Positions 7,701-14,439 of a stretch of DNA of 17,561 nt are shown piece by piece (the first letter of the stretch is position 1; each line of letters starts with the position of its first letter). Location of the stretch: positions 1-17,561 of the forward strand of contig CAYSPU010000116.1 in assembly GCA_964432995.1 (NCBI GenBank), written 5' to 3'. The notes under the pieces are model-generated. The model worked only from the letters and a program-made list of their open reading frames with translations, was not told where the DNA came from and searched no databases. This stretch comes from CAYSPU01 sp964432995 (lineage in GTDB: Bacteria; Verrucomicrobiota; Verrucomicrobiia; Limisphaerales; JAHDYP01). The position numbers and the translations under genes were made by a program.

Positions 7701-9557
7701 TTCCAGGAAGAGCCAGGTCACCGTGGTGACGTTCTGCCGCACCGTGGCGGGGTCCACCACGGCGGCGCGCAGCGTCGTGGTCCGGGAAACGGTCAACGGC
7801 CCGGTGACCAGCGGCGAATTGGTGCCCGGCACGCTGCCGTCGAGAGTGTAGCGGATTTCGGCCAGGGCGTTCGTGCAGGCGAGGGTGACGGTGAAGGCGC
7901 TGGTCTTGTAGCCGCGCGGTTCGCTGACCGTCACGACGGGCGTGGGCGCGGTATGCGCCTCGGCGTTGGCCTCTCCGGGCGTGGGCTTCTTGAAGTAGGC
8001 CGGGTAACTCTGAGCCGGACGCCAGCCCAACCGTGGCGCAATGAGAAAGTCGGCATCGGCAGCGGAGTCGTTCAGGGCGGTGATCGCCAGGGTGTTGACC
8101 CCGGCGGTGACCAGCGAGGCGGGAACGGAGTATTCCAGCCACTGAACGACCTCCTCCACCGAGCGTGTGGCGGTGGCGGTGCTGTTCCAGGCCAGCGGCT
8201 CGGGCGCGTTCAGCACGGCCATCGGCGTGCCGTTCAGGCTGGCGCGGAAGCCATCCGCACAGCGCACGTGGAACCGGACCGTGTCTGTCTGGCCGAGCGC
8301 CTCCGCGAGCGTGAAAGTCCACTCCGCGTCGAGGCGGGCGTTGACGCCCTTCATGGCGGCCGACACGTCGGTCTCCACCAGCGAACCAATCGCCCCGGCG
8401 TGCAGAATGCCGCCCGCCGGATCGCCCGTCAGACGGAAGGCGTCTGCGGTGAAGACCGACTGAAACCCCTGGGCCGCGGAGAACTCGACACTCGCCCCGC
8501 CGTAATTCTCGTTGTAGATCAGCCGCAGGTCGTAGATCCCCGCCGCGGGGAAAGTGAACGTGGCCAGCGTGGTGTCAAAGCTCCGCCCCCAAAGATACTC
8601 CGCGACGAACTCCACGCCGTGTCCAGCGATGCGCAGCCGGAAGCCGTCGTCGCTGCCCACCGCGAACGTCCACTGTCCCGCGGACGGCACGTAGATGGCG
8701 CCCTCGGCGACGATGACGAACCACTCCTTGTCCTGGCCGGCGGACTGGTTGGGAAAGAGCAGGTTCTTCGTGAAGTAGCCCGAGGCCGAGTTGGCGTGGA
8801 AGTCGATGGTGTCATACTGGCCGACGATCGGGTAGGTCACGTCGGTGTTCCAGTAACCGCTGTCGGCGACCATCATCTCGGCGACGTCGATGTCGTCGAT
8901 CGGGCTGTTCATCTCGTAGTAGCGCACGCTGAAGGCCCCATTCGTGGAGCCGAAGCCTAACGCCCCCACCCCATCGTTCCACGGCGCGGTGCCGGCCGCG
9001 TTCGGCACGCGGTAGCGCACGGAAGCTCCCGCCCCGAGAAGCTCCACCTCCGGCGGCGCCCCGCGGCCATACGAGACATCCGGCAACTGCGGCGGAAAGC
9101 CCGGACGGAACTCGTCCTCGACGGTGACCCCGTCCGGCCGGGTCAGCCCCAGGTACTCGCCGTCCTTCGAGAGACTGAAGCTCGCGTGGAGCTCGCTGTT
9201 CGTGAGGGAGATGTCCGAGCTGTCGGCAAAGATGAGAAGGTAGCCGTTGCCCGGGATCGTCGTGCCGTCCGGGATCCGCCATTTCGTCGGCACCAGGACG
9301 TCGTCGGTGAGATGCCAGCCGCTGAGGTCCACGTCCGCGGAACTGTCGTTCGCCAACTCGATCCAGTCGGCCGCGTCCCCGGCCGCCGTGCGCAAGCCAT
9401 TCTGGTTGTCCGCGAGGAACTCGCTGATCCGGACGTCGGCACGTCCCATCGGCGCGATCCACAGAGTCAAGGAGAGAACGGCCAGCGCCGCGGCTCCAGT
9501 TCGGTGGGCAGAGGTAGAAATGGCGTCGAACGCTCGCCGTGGTTCTCCCGCAATCAT
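4725..9557 (-). CDS. Secreted multidomain CotH-kinase / lamin-tail protein
   Basis: This 1610-residue protein starts with a signal peptide (hydrophobic run about 20-36, likely cut after GRA near residue 40). Domains in order: lamin-tail domain about 41-150 (VRISEFLADN, DWIELAN, LSGWHLTDD); PA14-like sandwich about 240-370 (VPSAGQWTFAVGSDDGFRLR); sugar-binding-like module to about 510; chitobiase-type module about 541-615 (IRYTLDGSVPG); CotH domain about 668-970 with LRTSQNYSW (770-778), 'YLNGQYWGLYQTQE' (814-827) and HDAEHSLG (956-963); a second chitobiase-like strand pair (STFYYTTNGADP) near 1112; a galactose-binding-like module about 1157-1330 (DDGAVVYLNGVEVGE); a second lamin-tail domain about 1375-1490. 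CotH proteins are atypical secreted protein kinases. I chose ATG 9557 because it puts a normal signal peptide first; the frame opens at 9695. There is no membrane anchor or sorting signal at the C-terminus. Substrate unknown. Confidence 0.85.
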   Translation of the reverse strand: MIAGEPRRAFDAISTSAHRTGAAALAVLSLTLWIAPMGRADVRISEFLADNQNGLRTAAGDAADWIELANDSSADVDLSGWHLTDDVLVPTKWRIPDGTTIPGNGYLLIFADSSDISLTNSELHASFSLSKDGEYLGLTRPDGVTVEDEFRPGFPPQLPDVSYGRGAPPEVELLGAGASVRYRVPNAAGTAPWNDGVGALGFGSTNGAFSVRYYEMNSPIDDIDVAEMMVADSGYWNTDVTYPIVGQYDTIDFHANSASGYFTKNLLFPNQSAGQDKEWFVIVAEGAIYVPSAGQWTFAVGSDDGFRLRIAGHGVEFVAEYLWGRSFDTTLATFTFPAAGIYDLRLIYNENYGGASVEFSAAQGFQSVFTADAFRLTGDPAGGILHAGAIGSLVETDVSAAMKGVNARLDAEWTFTLAEALGQTDTVRFHVRCADGFRASLNGTPMAVLNAPEPLAWNSTATATRSVEEVVQWLEYSVPASLVTAGVNTLAITALNDSAADADFLIAPRLGWRPAQSYPAYFKKPTPGEANAEAHTAPTPVVTVSEPRGYKTSAFTVTLACTNALAEIRYTLDGSVPGTNSPLVTGPLTVSRTTTLRAAVVDPATVRQNVTTVTWLFLEDILHQGTAPPSGWPSSYEVNSHVMEYGMRQEIVTGDVARLRSGMTNAIPSISLVTDLAHLFSAQSGIYVNPGNDGIAWERPVSVELIDPVRGGWSEFQIDAGLRIRGAYSRSSGNPKHSFRLFFRSDYGAGRLRFPLFEDEGASEFDKVDLRTSQNYSWAFENGNQETFVRETFSRDAQRDMGMPYTRSRYYHLYLNGQYWGLYQTQERGDADFAETYLGGDNDDWDCIKTSQPGYTTTASDGDFTAFHAFHNLAINQGFTGAYANNYLRVKGLNPDGTPNPAYPVYLDEDNLIVYMLTALYTGDPDSPVSDWGGFPNNLYALFNRVSPDGFKWLRHDAEHSLGAHGSYGVNCDTTLIGANMTDQARFNPAILHQRLCQHPDYRRRFADLVQKHLFGDGALIPANAQQRFRDRMDEIDLAIVAESARWGRGKTRDANWLPTCNWVLNTYLAQRRDILVAQFRARGWFPTIDAPGYSVMNTEVASGDSLRISGTSTFYYTTNGADPRRSDGSIDPSAILVASTNGPTGPRTLVARGATWRYFDAGNEPATVGGLTWRDPDYPDTSWSQGPAILGFAGSSTVNPVATVTRRYVNGVSAPQVTTTYFRHTFTLDSADGISSLSAEILRDDGAVVYLNGVEVGEWRENMNPGTATYDTYSAGVVGSPDQNTYHTRSAEVGHLLRAGANTLALEVHQCNANSSDLYLDFSLSIPGEQASVFADLTVTNDLILKARAFDGAEWSALSENVLTVQRPPMDYAALRVSELLYAPPAPDQSSPYTDDDFAWLELCNTGTDPLDLGGVSFADGITHTFAPFVLPPGAYLVLAKNPAAFATRHPTNGIEIVAWTSGNLARSGETLALVDPGTSNILTFTYSRQWYPETDDTGFSLVAVDLAAAEPLWSTADNWRPSRLAGGTPGHPEAPAFANTRLTTDHLLLVDADGLEGTVELWFSEDLSVWALCDVAAWSRTETGFAIALEHPSLPAGGQCFFRIRLAD

Positions 9558-9706
9558 GGTATTCCAGAGTACTCGCCCCTTTCCGAAATTGTCATTGATT
9601 TTCGCCCGATCGCGACGGGCGCTGGTGCAGTCGGATGCGGGAGTCTCCGCCGGCGGTTCCCGTCCAATCCGGATGGGAACGATGGTCCCCGCCACCGAAT
9701 GACCGT
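9558..9706. promoter_or_regulatory. Shared divergent upstream region
   Basis: These 149 bp separate the starts of the CotH gene (minus) and the signal-peptide pseudogene (plus), so both promoters should lie here. The segment includes an AT-richer stretch around 9580-9602 and a 6-bp dyad, CGCCCG (9603-9608) with CGGGCG (9616-9621). I cannot assign specific promoter hexamers. Confidence 0.35.
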
Positions 9707-10144
9707 ATGAAATCCTCGTCGAACCTCATCGCACAGGCTGTGAGCCGTGCAGGCACGCTCATCCTCGCCACGCTCACATTCCTCATCTTTACCTGGCCGT
9801 GTCGACCCTCCCACGCTGCCGAGGCTGAAAAGGGAGTGCCGGAGACATCTGAAATACACCAAGGCGGAGCAGGTGGCCCTGCCGTCTCTGAGGACGTTGC
9901 ACCAGTTGACCGGTGGACCCGAGTTCTTCGATCAGTCCGAGGATCCCGACCTCCGCTTGCTGCGCACGCGACTCCTCGTCGGTGGGACAGCCTTCGCCGG
10001 CGGGAAGGAACGGGACGCCCTGCTGCGCGCCGCGGAAGGCGTCGGCCCCGCGCGCGATTTGCTCGAGAAGGTCCTCCAAAACGGCTCCTTCCTTCACGAA
10101 GAACTCCTGGGGCATCTGGCCAACCGGCAAGGGATAGCCCTGTC
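9707..10144 (+). pseudogene. Frameshifted, truncated exported protein
   Basis: Translation from ATG 9707 gives a clear signal peptide (MKSSSNLIAQ, then the hydrophobic TLILATLTFLIF, likely cut after SHA). Past about 9830 this frame turns arginine/proline-rich and implausible, while the frame one base later becomes a convincing protein, including RTLHQLTGGPEFFDQSED and ALLRAAEGVGPARDLLEKVL, with G/C-ending codons. A frameshift between about 9820 and 9900 explains both. The second frame then runs into antisense of the DUF4143 gene at 10145, so the 3' end is also lost. I recognise no family. It is divergent from the CotH gene and was probably part of the resident genome before the accessory block arrived. 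Confidence 0.6.
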
Positions 10145-11314
10145 CTACGAGCGTCCCTTGCCTCCGATCCCGGCTTGCGCCAGCCGCGCCTGTAAGTTGG
10201 CGATGGCCACCGCTTCCGTCTGGTCGTTCATCTCGTAGGAGTCCTTGCCCGGATGAATCAAGAACAACCGCTTCAGCTTCAAATCGTGCAACGCCGTGTG
10301 CATGGACTTGGTCATGGACGGCGCATCCCCATACTTGAACTCGAAGCCGTACCTCCGGCCCTGCCAGTTCACCATCAGGTCCAGTTCTGCACCGCCGTGC
10401 GTGGCCCAGAAGTAGGCGTCCCGGTCGCCGGTGATTCGCAGCACTTGTTCGAGCGCGAAACCCTCCCACGATGCACCCAGCTTGGGATGCGACTCCAGAT
10501 CAGCGAACTCCGCCACCCGCATCAGGCAGTGCAACAACCCGGAATCCCGCAGGTACACCTTCGGCGCTTTCACCTGCCGCTTGCTCAGGTTCTCGTACCA
10601 CGGCGCAAGTTGCCGCACCATGAATGTCGAACTCAGGATGTCCAGATACTTGCGCATCGTCGGCTCGGACGCGCCTAGCGACCGCGCCAGTTCCGATCCT
10701 TTCCACACCTGCGCGTGGTAGTGCGTCAGCATCGTCCAGAACCGCCGCAGCGCCACCGCCGGGATGGTGATACCCAGTTGCGGCATATCCCGCTCCAGCA
10801 GGGTGCCCACAAATTCCTCCTGCCACTCGCGGCTGGCCGGGTCCGTGTCCGCCAGATACGCCAGCGGAAATCCGCCCCGCCACCACAACGTGCGCCACTC
10901 AGCCTCGCCCACTTCCGCCAGACTGAACCCGGACACATCCACCAGCGCCACCCGGCCCGCCAGCGATTCCGACACCCCGCGCACCAGCGCTGGAGACGCG
11001 CTGCCGGTCAAAAGAAACCGCGCCTTCACCGGCTTGCGATCAGCCAGCACGCGCAGCAGGGCAAACAATTCCGGCATCCGCTGCACTTCGTCCAGCACCA
11101 CCAACCCGGTCAACCGCTCCAGCCCCACCTTCGGTTCTGCCAACCGCGCCTGCGCATCCACGTCTTCCAAGTCGAAGAAATGACTCGGCTGCCCCCCGGC
11201 GATTTGCTGCGCCAGCGTCGTCTTGCCGACCTGTCTCGGTCCAAGCACGGAAACCACCGGGAAGCGCTTCAGCCGCTCGCGGATCGTTTCCAGATAGTGT
11301 GTTCGTTGAATCAT
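10145..11314 (-). CDS. AAA ATPase with DUF4143 domain
   Basis: This intact 389-residue protein has the standard size and layout of the AAA_14/DUF4143 family. Walker A is GPRQVGKT (25-32), Walker B is LVVLDE (71-76), and the sensor-like LLTGSASPAL lies at 101-110. The C-terminal DUF4143 region includes a winged-helix-like segment (ELARSLGASEPTMRKYLDIL, about 208-227) and a nuclease-fold-like GGAELDL ... FEFK pattern (307-327) as in PD-(D/E)XK proteins. The biochemical role of the family is poorly defined; members are frequent in mobile and variable regions, often as single genes. Here it abuts the truncated 3' end of another gene, which suggests that it was inserted. A promoter-like dyad lies just upstream. 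Confidence 0.9.
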   Translation of the reverse strand: MIQRTHYLETIRERLKRFPVVSVLGPRQVGKTTLAQQIAGGQPSHFFDLEDVDAQARLAEPKVGLERLTGLVVLDEVQRMPELFALLRVLADRKPVKARFLLTGSASPALVRGVSESLAGRVALVDVSGFSLAEVGEAEWRTLWWRGGFPLAYLADTDPASREWQEEFVGTLLERDMPQLGITIPAVALRRFWTMLTHYHAQVWKGSELARSLGASEPTMRKYLDILSSTFMVRQLAPWYENLSKRQVKAPKVYLRDSGLLHCLMRVAEFADLESHPKLGASWEGFALEQVLRITGDRDAYFWATHGGAELDLMVNWQGRRYGFEFKYGDAPSMTKSMHTALHDLKLKRLFLIHPGKDSYEMNDQTEAVAIANLQARLAQAGIGGKGRS

Positions 11315-11334
11315 GGCAAAAACGTCGTTCTTGA

Positions 11335-11363
11335 AAAATAAAACGCGCCGTTTGCATTTTCAA
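11335..11363 (-). promoter_or_regulatory. Candidate promoter with dyad for DUF4143 gene
   Basis: Reading the minus strand, TTGAAA (11363-11358) and TATTTT (11340-11335) are separated by exactly 17 bases, a sigma70-like arrangement, about 20 bases before the ATG at 11314. A perfect dyad CTTGAAAA (11330-11337) / TTTTCAAG (11357-11364) covers both hexamers, so a repressor site is plausible. Confidence 0.5.
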
Positions 11364-11517
11364 GCATGCAGGTCAGGCCATTGCATTTCAATTTGTTACG
11401 TGCGCGAAGGGATCTGGTTTTCAGGCCAGATCGGGCTGAGTGAGGACTTACGGACCAGAGCTGCGCCGATGTGAGAATTCAGGAAGGCGGACAGGCCAAC
11501 CCCAAATACCTGCGCGT

Positions 11518-11679
11518 TCAGTTTACGAGGGCGAACTTGTGCTCCTTGGCGTAAACGGCGATCTGTGCGTCGTCGGCTCCGCCCAGACCAATGTCACGGA
11601 CATCGTCCGCCTCGTGGCCAAGCCGTTGAACGGCTTCCGCCGCCGACCGGGGCATGTTTGCGTCCAGCAGGAACCGCAT
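11518..11679 (-). pseudogene. Truncated DUF5615 PIN-like toxin (copy 1)
   Basis: The frame encodes 53 residues starting MRFLLDANMPRSAAEAVQR and ending KEHKFALVN before a stop. It matches the first 51 residues of the intact toxin at 16260-16628 and then diverges exactly where the intact copy has TRDFDF. The conserved second acidic cluster and the C-terminal half are missing, so this copy should be inactive. The start lies nine bases after the stop of the adjacent DUF433 remnant, as in the intact pair. The homologous block ends at 11527. Confidence 0.8.
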
Positions 11680-11847
11680 TGGGGCCGCTCAGCCGGGCAA
11701 TGGGTGGTACTGCTCCTGTTCGACCAATTCCCCGGCGAACTTCAGCGCGGCACGGATGTCCTCCAAGGTCAGCGCGTATTCCCGTTGAACGTCCTCGAAG
11801 CTCATCCCTCCGGCCAAGCTGCCGACGATCAGGGACACCGGCATCCT
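11527..11847. repeat. Toxin-antitoxin direct repeat, copy 1
   Basis: This 321-bp block is repeated in the same orientation at 16476-16796. Aligning by eye I count about 19 mismatches and no gaps (about 94% identity). The offset is 4949 bp throughout. Confidence 0.85.
11689..11847 (-). pseudogene. DUF433 antitoxin remnant lacking N-terminus (copy 1)
   Basis: The last 52 residues (RMPVSLIVGSLAGGMSFEDV onward to YHPLPG) match the intact antitoxin at 16638-16859. The first 21 residues of the family, including the R-I-V-I-x-P strand and the G-K-P-V-V-R-G motif, are gone. The frame instead continues upstream to a possible start at 11928 through sequence belonging to the adjacent inverted-repeat element, so any protein made would have an unrelated N-terminus. 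Homology stops four bases from the element's end at 11852, which points to that element, or a deletion at its edge, as the cause. Confidence 0.8.
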
Positions 11848-11851
11848 CGGA

Positions 11852-12081
11852 GAGGCAATAGGGTCGCATCTAGACAGTTGACATTCCACTCCTGAGATTC
11901 GCAACCACGCACTTCCGTTCCGGGTCATCCGCCAGTGCCTGCGCGAAACGCTTCACGACCTACGCCGCCGCCGGATACTTCAGGCTCACTTGCCGCACCA
12001 CCTCCGCAAGCCGCATCCCTCCATGGCGAACCGCCACATGCATTCCGGTCGTCAACTATTTAGATGCGACCCCATTGCGTC
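11852..12081. mobile_element. 230-bp element with 31-bp inverted ends
   Basis: The ends 11852-11882 and 12051-12081 are inverted repeats matching at about 27 of 31 positions, sharing the core GGGTCGCATCTA and AGTTGAC. Neighbouring genes on both sides are cut at or near these ends. The interior carries the remnant of a reading frame whose last codons fall inside the left inverted repeat, an arrangement known for REP-associated tyrosine transposases (RAYT) and their palindromic ends. It is best read as an internally deleted transposon or a REPIN-like scar. Confidence 0.6.
11870..12016 (-). pseudogene. Possible RAYT/IS200-like transposase C-terminal remnant
   Basis: The minus strand reads MRLAEVVRQVSLKYPAAA, one TAG, then VVKRFAQALADDPERK and ending NLRSGMSTV followed by TAG. 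The pattern of a short helix-turn-helix-like segment, 'Y-P-A-A-A-x-x-V-K-R-F', and a terminal charged helix resembles the C-terminal tails of Y1-transposase (RAYT) proteins in GC-rich environmental bacteria. The catalytic Y1 domain is absent. The frame stays open upstream to about 12046 without a better start. The family call rests on remembered resemblance only. Confidence 0.4.
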
Positions 12082-12501
12082 TTCGCGCGACGGCGTGATT
12101 ATCGCAACTTCAGGTGTGCCGCCCCAGGCGATAGCGTTGGAGACATATTCGGCGGCGAACCCTTCCCTGGGGGTCAGCACAACTTTGAATTTGCGGGTCT
12201 TGACCGCAACGTCCAAACCGCTCCTCACCGCATGAGCGGCGGCGAGCAGATCTGCGTTGCTCGTCCGGTGGTTGCAGTCGAGCGGTGTTGGTGTGGTCGC
12301 ACTTCGGAGCCACTCGACTGCGGGATTGGGAATCAACCGCCGCACCACCTTCTCCATGTCTGCGTGGAACGTCTCTTCGGAGCAGTAGTTGTCGATCAAA
12401 TACTCGACGACATACCTTGGAAATTCGTCAACGCCGGTATTGATGGTCAGGGCCTTGTTGACGACCTTGCCCTTGAACACGTCTTTGAATTTCTGATTCA
12501 T
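12052..12501 (-). pseudogene. BrxL-like N-terminus joined to UvrD-like fragment
   Basis: The 149-residue frame begins MNQKFKDVFKGKVVNKALT and continues FPRYVVEYLIDNYCSEET, which strongly resembles the first 55-60 residues of BrxL, the Lon-like BREX protein (F-x-G-K-V-V-x-K-x-L, V-x-E-Y-L-L-x-x-Y-C). Typical BrxL continues into an AAA and protease region of several hundred residues; here it switches near residue 60 to a different sequence. That part contains LDCNHRTSNADLLAAAHAVR and FAAEYVSNAIAWGGTPEVAI, reminiscent of the UvrD/PcrA 'N-Y-R-S ... I-L-x-A-A-N' and 'A-x-x-V-x-x-x-I' helicase segments. The C-terminus runs into the inverted repeat at 12081. The ATG overlaps the AbiEii stop (ATGA), so it would be co-translated. 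Probably two fused gene fragments. Confidence 0.55.
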
Positions 12502-13319
12502 GCGATGCCGAGTTGTTGTAGCAAAAAGTTTACTTTCTCGAATGCGTCCCGTTGCCGAATGGTGCGCTCCTCGTCGTCCAGTGTTTCGTCGAACTCCGCC
12601 ACGTCCTTCGGCCCGACGTGATCCAGTGTGGCAAACTTGCCCGCGATCTTCTTCAGGCCCTCCTTGACCAGCGCCAGCTTGAGATGGGGCTTGAACGCCT
12701 TCACGACCGCCTCGACGCCGCCTGGGTAGTTGTGCAGGACGAAGTAGATGTCGTAGGCGTCCTTGGCCTTGCGCCGATCCTCCAAGGCCATGCCCTTCAT
12801 CACCAGAAACGGCACCACCGAAGCGACCTGCACCTGCACTTCGTCCACCGCGCCGTCCGGGAGCTTGCCCTTCACGCTCACCCTGGCTGGTTTGATCTGG
12901 AACGCCAGGTCACACCCCCGCGCCTTGCGCGGCTGCATGTCCAGGGCCTTCTGGGTGCGGCGGCTCTTTCCGGTGCCGCCATACTCGCCCGCCAGGAAAT
13001 CCACCTGCACGACCTGCCCCCGCACAGTCTTGCGGAAGATGAACGGCTGCTGTTTGTCCTGGGCGTAACCGTGATGGAGCAGGATCTCGCCGATCATCCG
13101 GTAACCGGCCTCGGTCAGTTCCTTATGGTTCAGCGCCAGATCCACGTCGATGCTGCCGACGTGGCGCTCCTGGCTCTGCGGAATTAGCAGCTCGGGAATC
13201 CAGCCGCCCACCAGCACCATGTCGTCCCGATACTCACCGAGAATGTGGGTCAACTCGATGAGCACCGATCTGGCCGCTTCCACGGCGGCGGCGGTGTAGT
13301 CTATGCGTTCTCCGGCCAT
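12498..13319 (-). CDS. abiEii: AbiEii-type nucleotidyltransferase toxin
   Basis: This 273-residue protein has the DNA polymerase beta-like nucleotidyltransferase core of AbiEii toxins. It shows LVGGWIPELL (36-45), the metal-binding GSIDVDLAL (55-63, Asp58 and Asp60), a third acidic residue in VQVDFLAG (104-111, Asp107), and the family motif RRKAKDAYDIYFVL (182-195). AbiEii toxins are GTP-binding nucleotidyltransferases that stop growth and give phage resistance by abortive infection; the related MenT enzymes add nucleotides to tRNA. The start at 13319 overlaps the end of the antitoxin gene by 19 bp, the usual coupled order antitoxin-toxin. All catalytic acids are visible, so the toxin is probably active. 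Confidence 0.85.
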   Translation of the reverse strand: MAGERIDYTAAAVEAARSVLIELTHILGEYRDDMVLVGGWIPELLIPQSQERHVGSIDVDLALNHKELTEAGYRMIGEILLHHGYAQDKQQPFIFRKTVRGQVVQVDFLAGEYGGTGKSRRTQKALDMQPRKARGCDLAFQIKPARVSVKGKLPDGAVDEVQVQVASVVPFLVMKGMALEDRRKAKDAYDIYFVLHNYPGGVEAVVKAFKPHLKLALVKEGLKKIAGKFATLDHVGPKDVAEFDETLDDEERTIRQRDAFEKVNFLLQQLGIA

Positions 13320-14368
13320 GACGGTTGAATGACTTGTTGTTTCAGGAAATCCGCCGCCTCCTCGCCCCGGCCCTTGATCTGCCGCAGGTCGAGGTAGGTT
13401 TGCACCGGCGACGTGACCTTGGCGTCGCCCTTGATTTCCGCGCCGTAGAACACGCCGTCGTCGTAGGGTGTAATCAGGTTGACGTTGGCCCCGCTCGTAA
13501 CCGGCTTCAGTTCCAAACGCTCGGCCAGACCGTCGAGGTTGCCCACCACGTAGGCCATCGCCCGCTGGTAGCGCACCATTGGCGCATACCGTGCCGCGCT
13601 GGAGAATCCCGCCAGGGCGTAGGCCAACTTGTCCTTCGAGCATGTCTCGGCCAGCAGGCGCTCGAAGTCCGCGATGGGCCGAAGCGTGTAGAACTCCCGG
13701 ACGGCGCTGCGGCGGAAGTCGTAGTTTCCCTCCCACTCCGCCAGCAGCTTGGCGGGGGCGGTGAGCCGGAAGCCATCATCGCCAGTCTCCACCCACTCCC
13801 GATCCACCAGCAGCTTCTTGACGTTGAATCCCTGGCCGAGGCTGACGCCCGCTTCCGTGGCCAGCGGCTGCACCTTCCGCCGCCGTCCCGGCGCGGACAG
13901 CAGCACCCGGAGCACCCGCTCGGCCTTGGGCGAGTAAAGCGACCGCAGATCGCGCTTCCGAGCGAACGGGTTCTCCTTGCCCTCCTTCGAGACGAACACC
14001 TGGTCGAAGCTGAGCAGGCAGTTCCCGGCCAAGTCAGCGAAGCCGAACCCTTCCTTGAGGCAGATCTCGGCTGCCTGGGGCGAGATGTAGGGGGCCATGA
14101 CCACGCCGTAGGCGTTAGGGAGGTCGTTCTTGAACCGCAGCAACTGGTTCGTCGCCTCGCGGATGGCGCGGGGTTGTCCCACCTTCCGCACTTCGACGAC
14201 CAGCGTGCTCTTGCCTCCGGGGGTCTTGACCTGGAGCCGCAAGTCCGACCTGTCGTTCGCGGCCTTGGACTCTTTCTCGACCCGCAGGAACGGCACTCCC
14301 TGGAGGCACTTCATCAGTGCATCCCTGGCTTGATCCATTAACGCGATCTCTTTCATTGCAAAAGTCAT
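13301..14368 (-). CDS. abiEi: AbiEi-type antitoxin / transcriptional repressor
   Basis: This protein of about 355 residues sits directly upstream of and overlaps the AbiEii toxin. The N-terminal third has a restriction-endonuclease-like pattern (SDLRLQVKTPGGKSTLVVEV, 41-60, then RKVGQPRAI). A winged-helix region lies at about 140-200 (SPKAERVLRVLLSAPGRRRK, 146-165). The C-terminal AbiEi domain ends with VTSPVQTYLDLRQIKGRGEE (318-337), a hallmark of the family. In characterised type IV AbiE systems AbiEi blocks the toxin's effect and represses its own operon by binding inverted repeats; matching repeats are present here. Starts at 14368, 14356 and 14338 are all possible. The last has AAAGAG about nine bases upstream and may be the true start. 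Confidence 0.8.
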   Translation of the reverse strand: MTFAMKEIALMDQARDALMKCLQGVPFLRVEKESKAANDRSDLRLQVKTPGGKSTLVVEVRKVGQPRAIREATNQLLRFKNDLPNAYGVVMAPYISPQAAEICLKEGFGFADLAGNCLLSFDQVFVSKEGKENPFARKRDLRSLYSPKAERVLRVLLSAPGRRRKVQPLATEAGVSLGQGFNVKKLLVDREWVETGDDGFRLTAPAKLLAEWEGNYDFRRSAVREFYTLRPIADFERLLAETCSKDKLAYALAGFSSAARYAPMVRYQRAMAYVVGNLDGLAERLELKPVTSGANVNLITPYDDGVFYGAEIKGDAKVTSPVQTYLDLRQIKGRGEEAADFLKQQVIQPSWPENA

Positions 14369-14369
14369 T

Positions 14370-14385
14370 TTCAACTGGTGCTGAA
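14370..14385. promoter_or_regulatory. Operator-like site 1 for AbiEi
   Basis: TTCAACTGGTGCTGAA is an imperfect palindrome immediately next to the -10-like hexamer and overlapping the likely transcription start. It matches site 2 (14440-14455) at 13 of 16 positions. Confidence 0.5.
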
Positions 14386-14413
14386 AACTACACTTTGGAT
14401 GAAAGTGCCGCAA
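14385..14413 (-). promoter_or_regulatory. Candidate abiE promoter
   Basis: On the minus strand TTGCGG (14413-14408) and TAGTTT (14390-14385) are 17 bases apart. The spacer itself is a perfect dyad, CACTTT-GGATG-AAAGTG (14391-14407). The hexamers are weak, but the position just before the abiEi starts and between two operator-like sites supports the call. Confidence 0.45.
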
Positions 14414-14439
14414 GCACGATTTTCACCCAAACACCCGCT

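Noticed and set aside
4914..8960. Very long plus-strand open frames antisense to the CotH gene
   Set aside because: They are shadows produced by G/C-rich third positions; translations are V/G/R-rich with no motifs, while the minus strand encodes clear domains throughout.
9747..10238. Intact 163-residue gene from ATG 9747
   Set aside because: Its first residues are out of frame with a good signal peptide and its last residues are antisense of the DUF4143 gene; only the middle looks coding.
11689..11928. Functional DUF433 protein from a start at 11928
   Set aside because: The first 27 residues come from the inverted-repeat element and the family's N-terminal motif is missing.
13325..14341. 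Plus-strand frame opposite abiEi
   Set aside because: No motifs; the minus strand encodes AbiEi with correct overlap to AbiEii.
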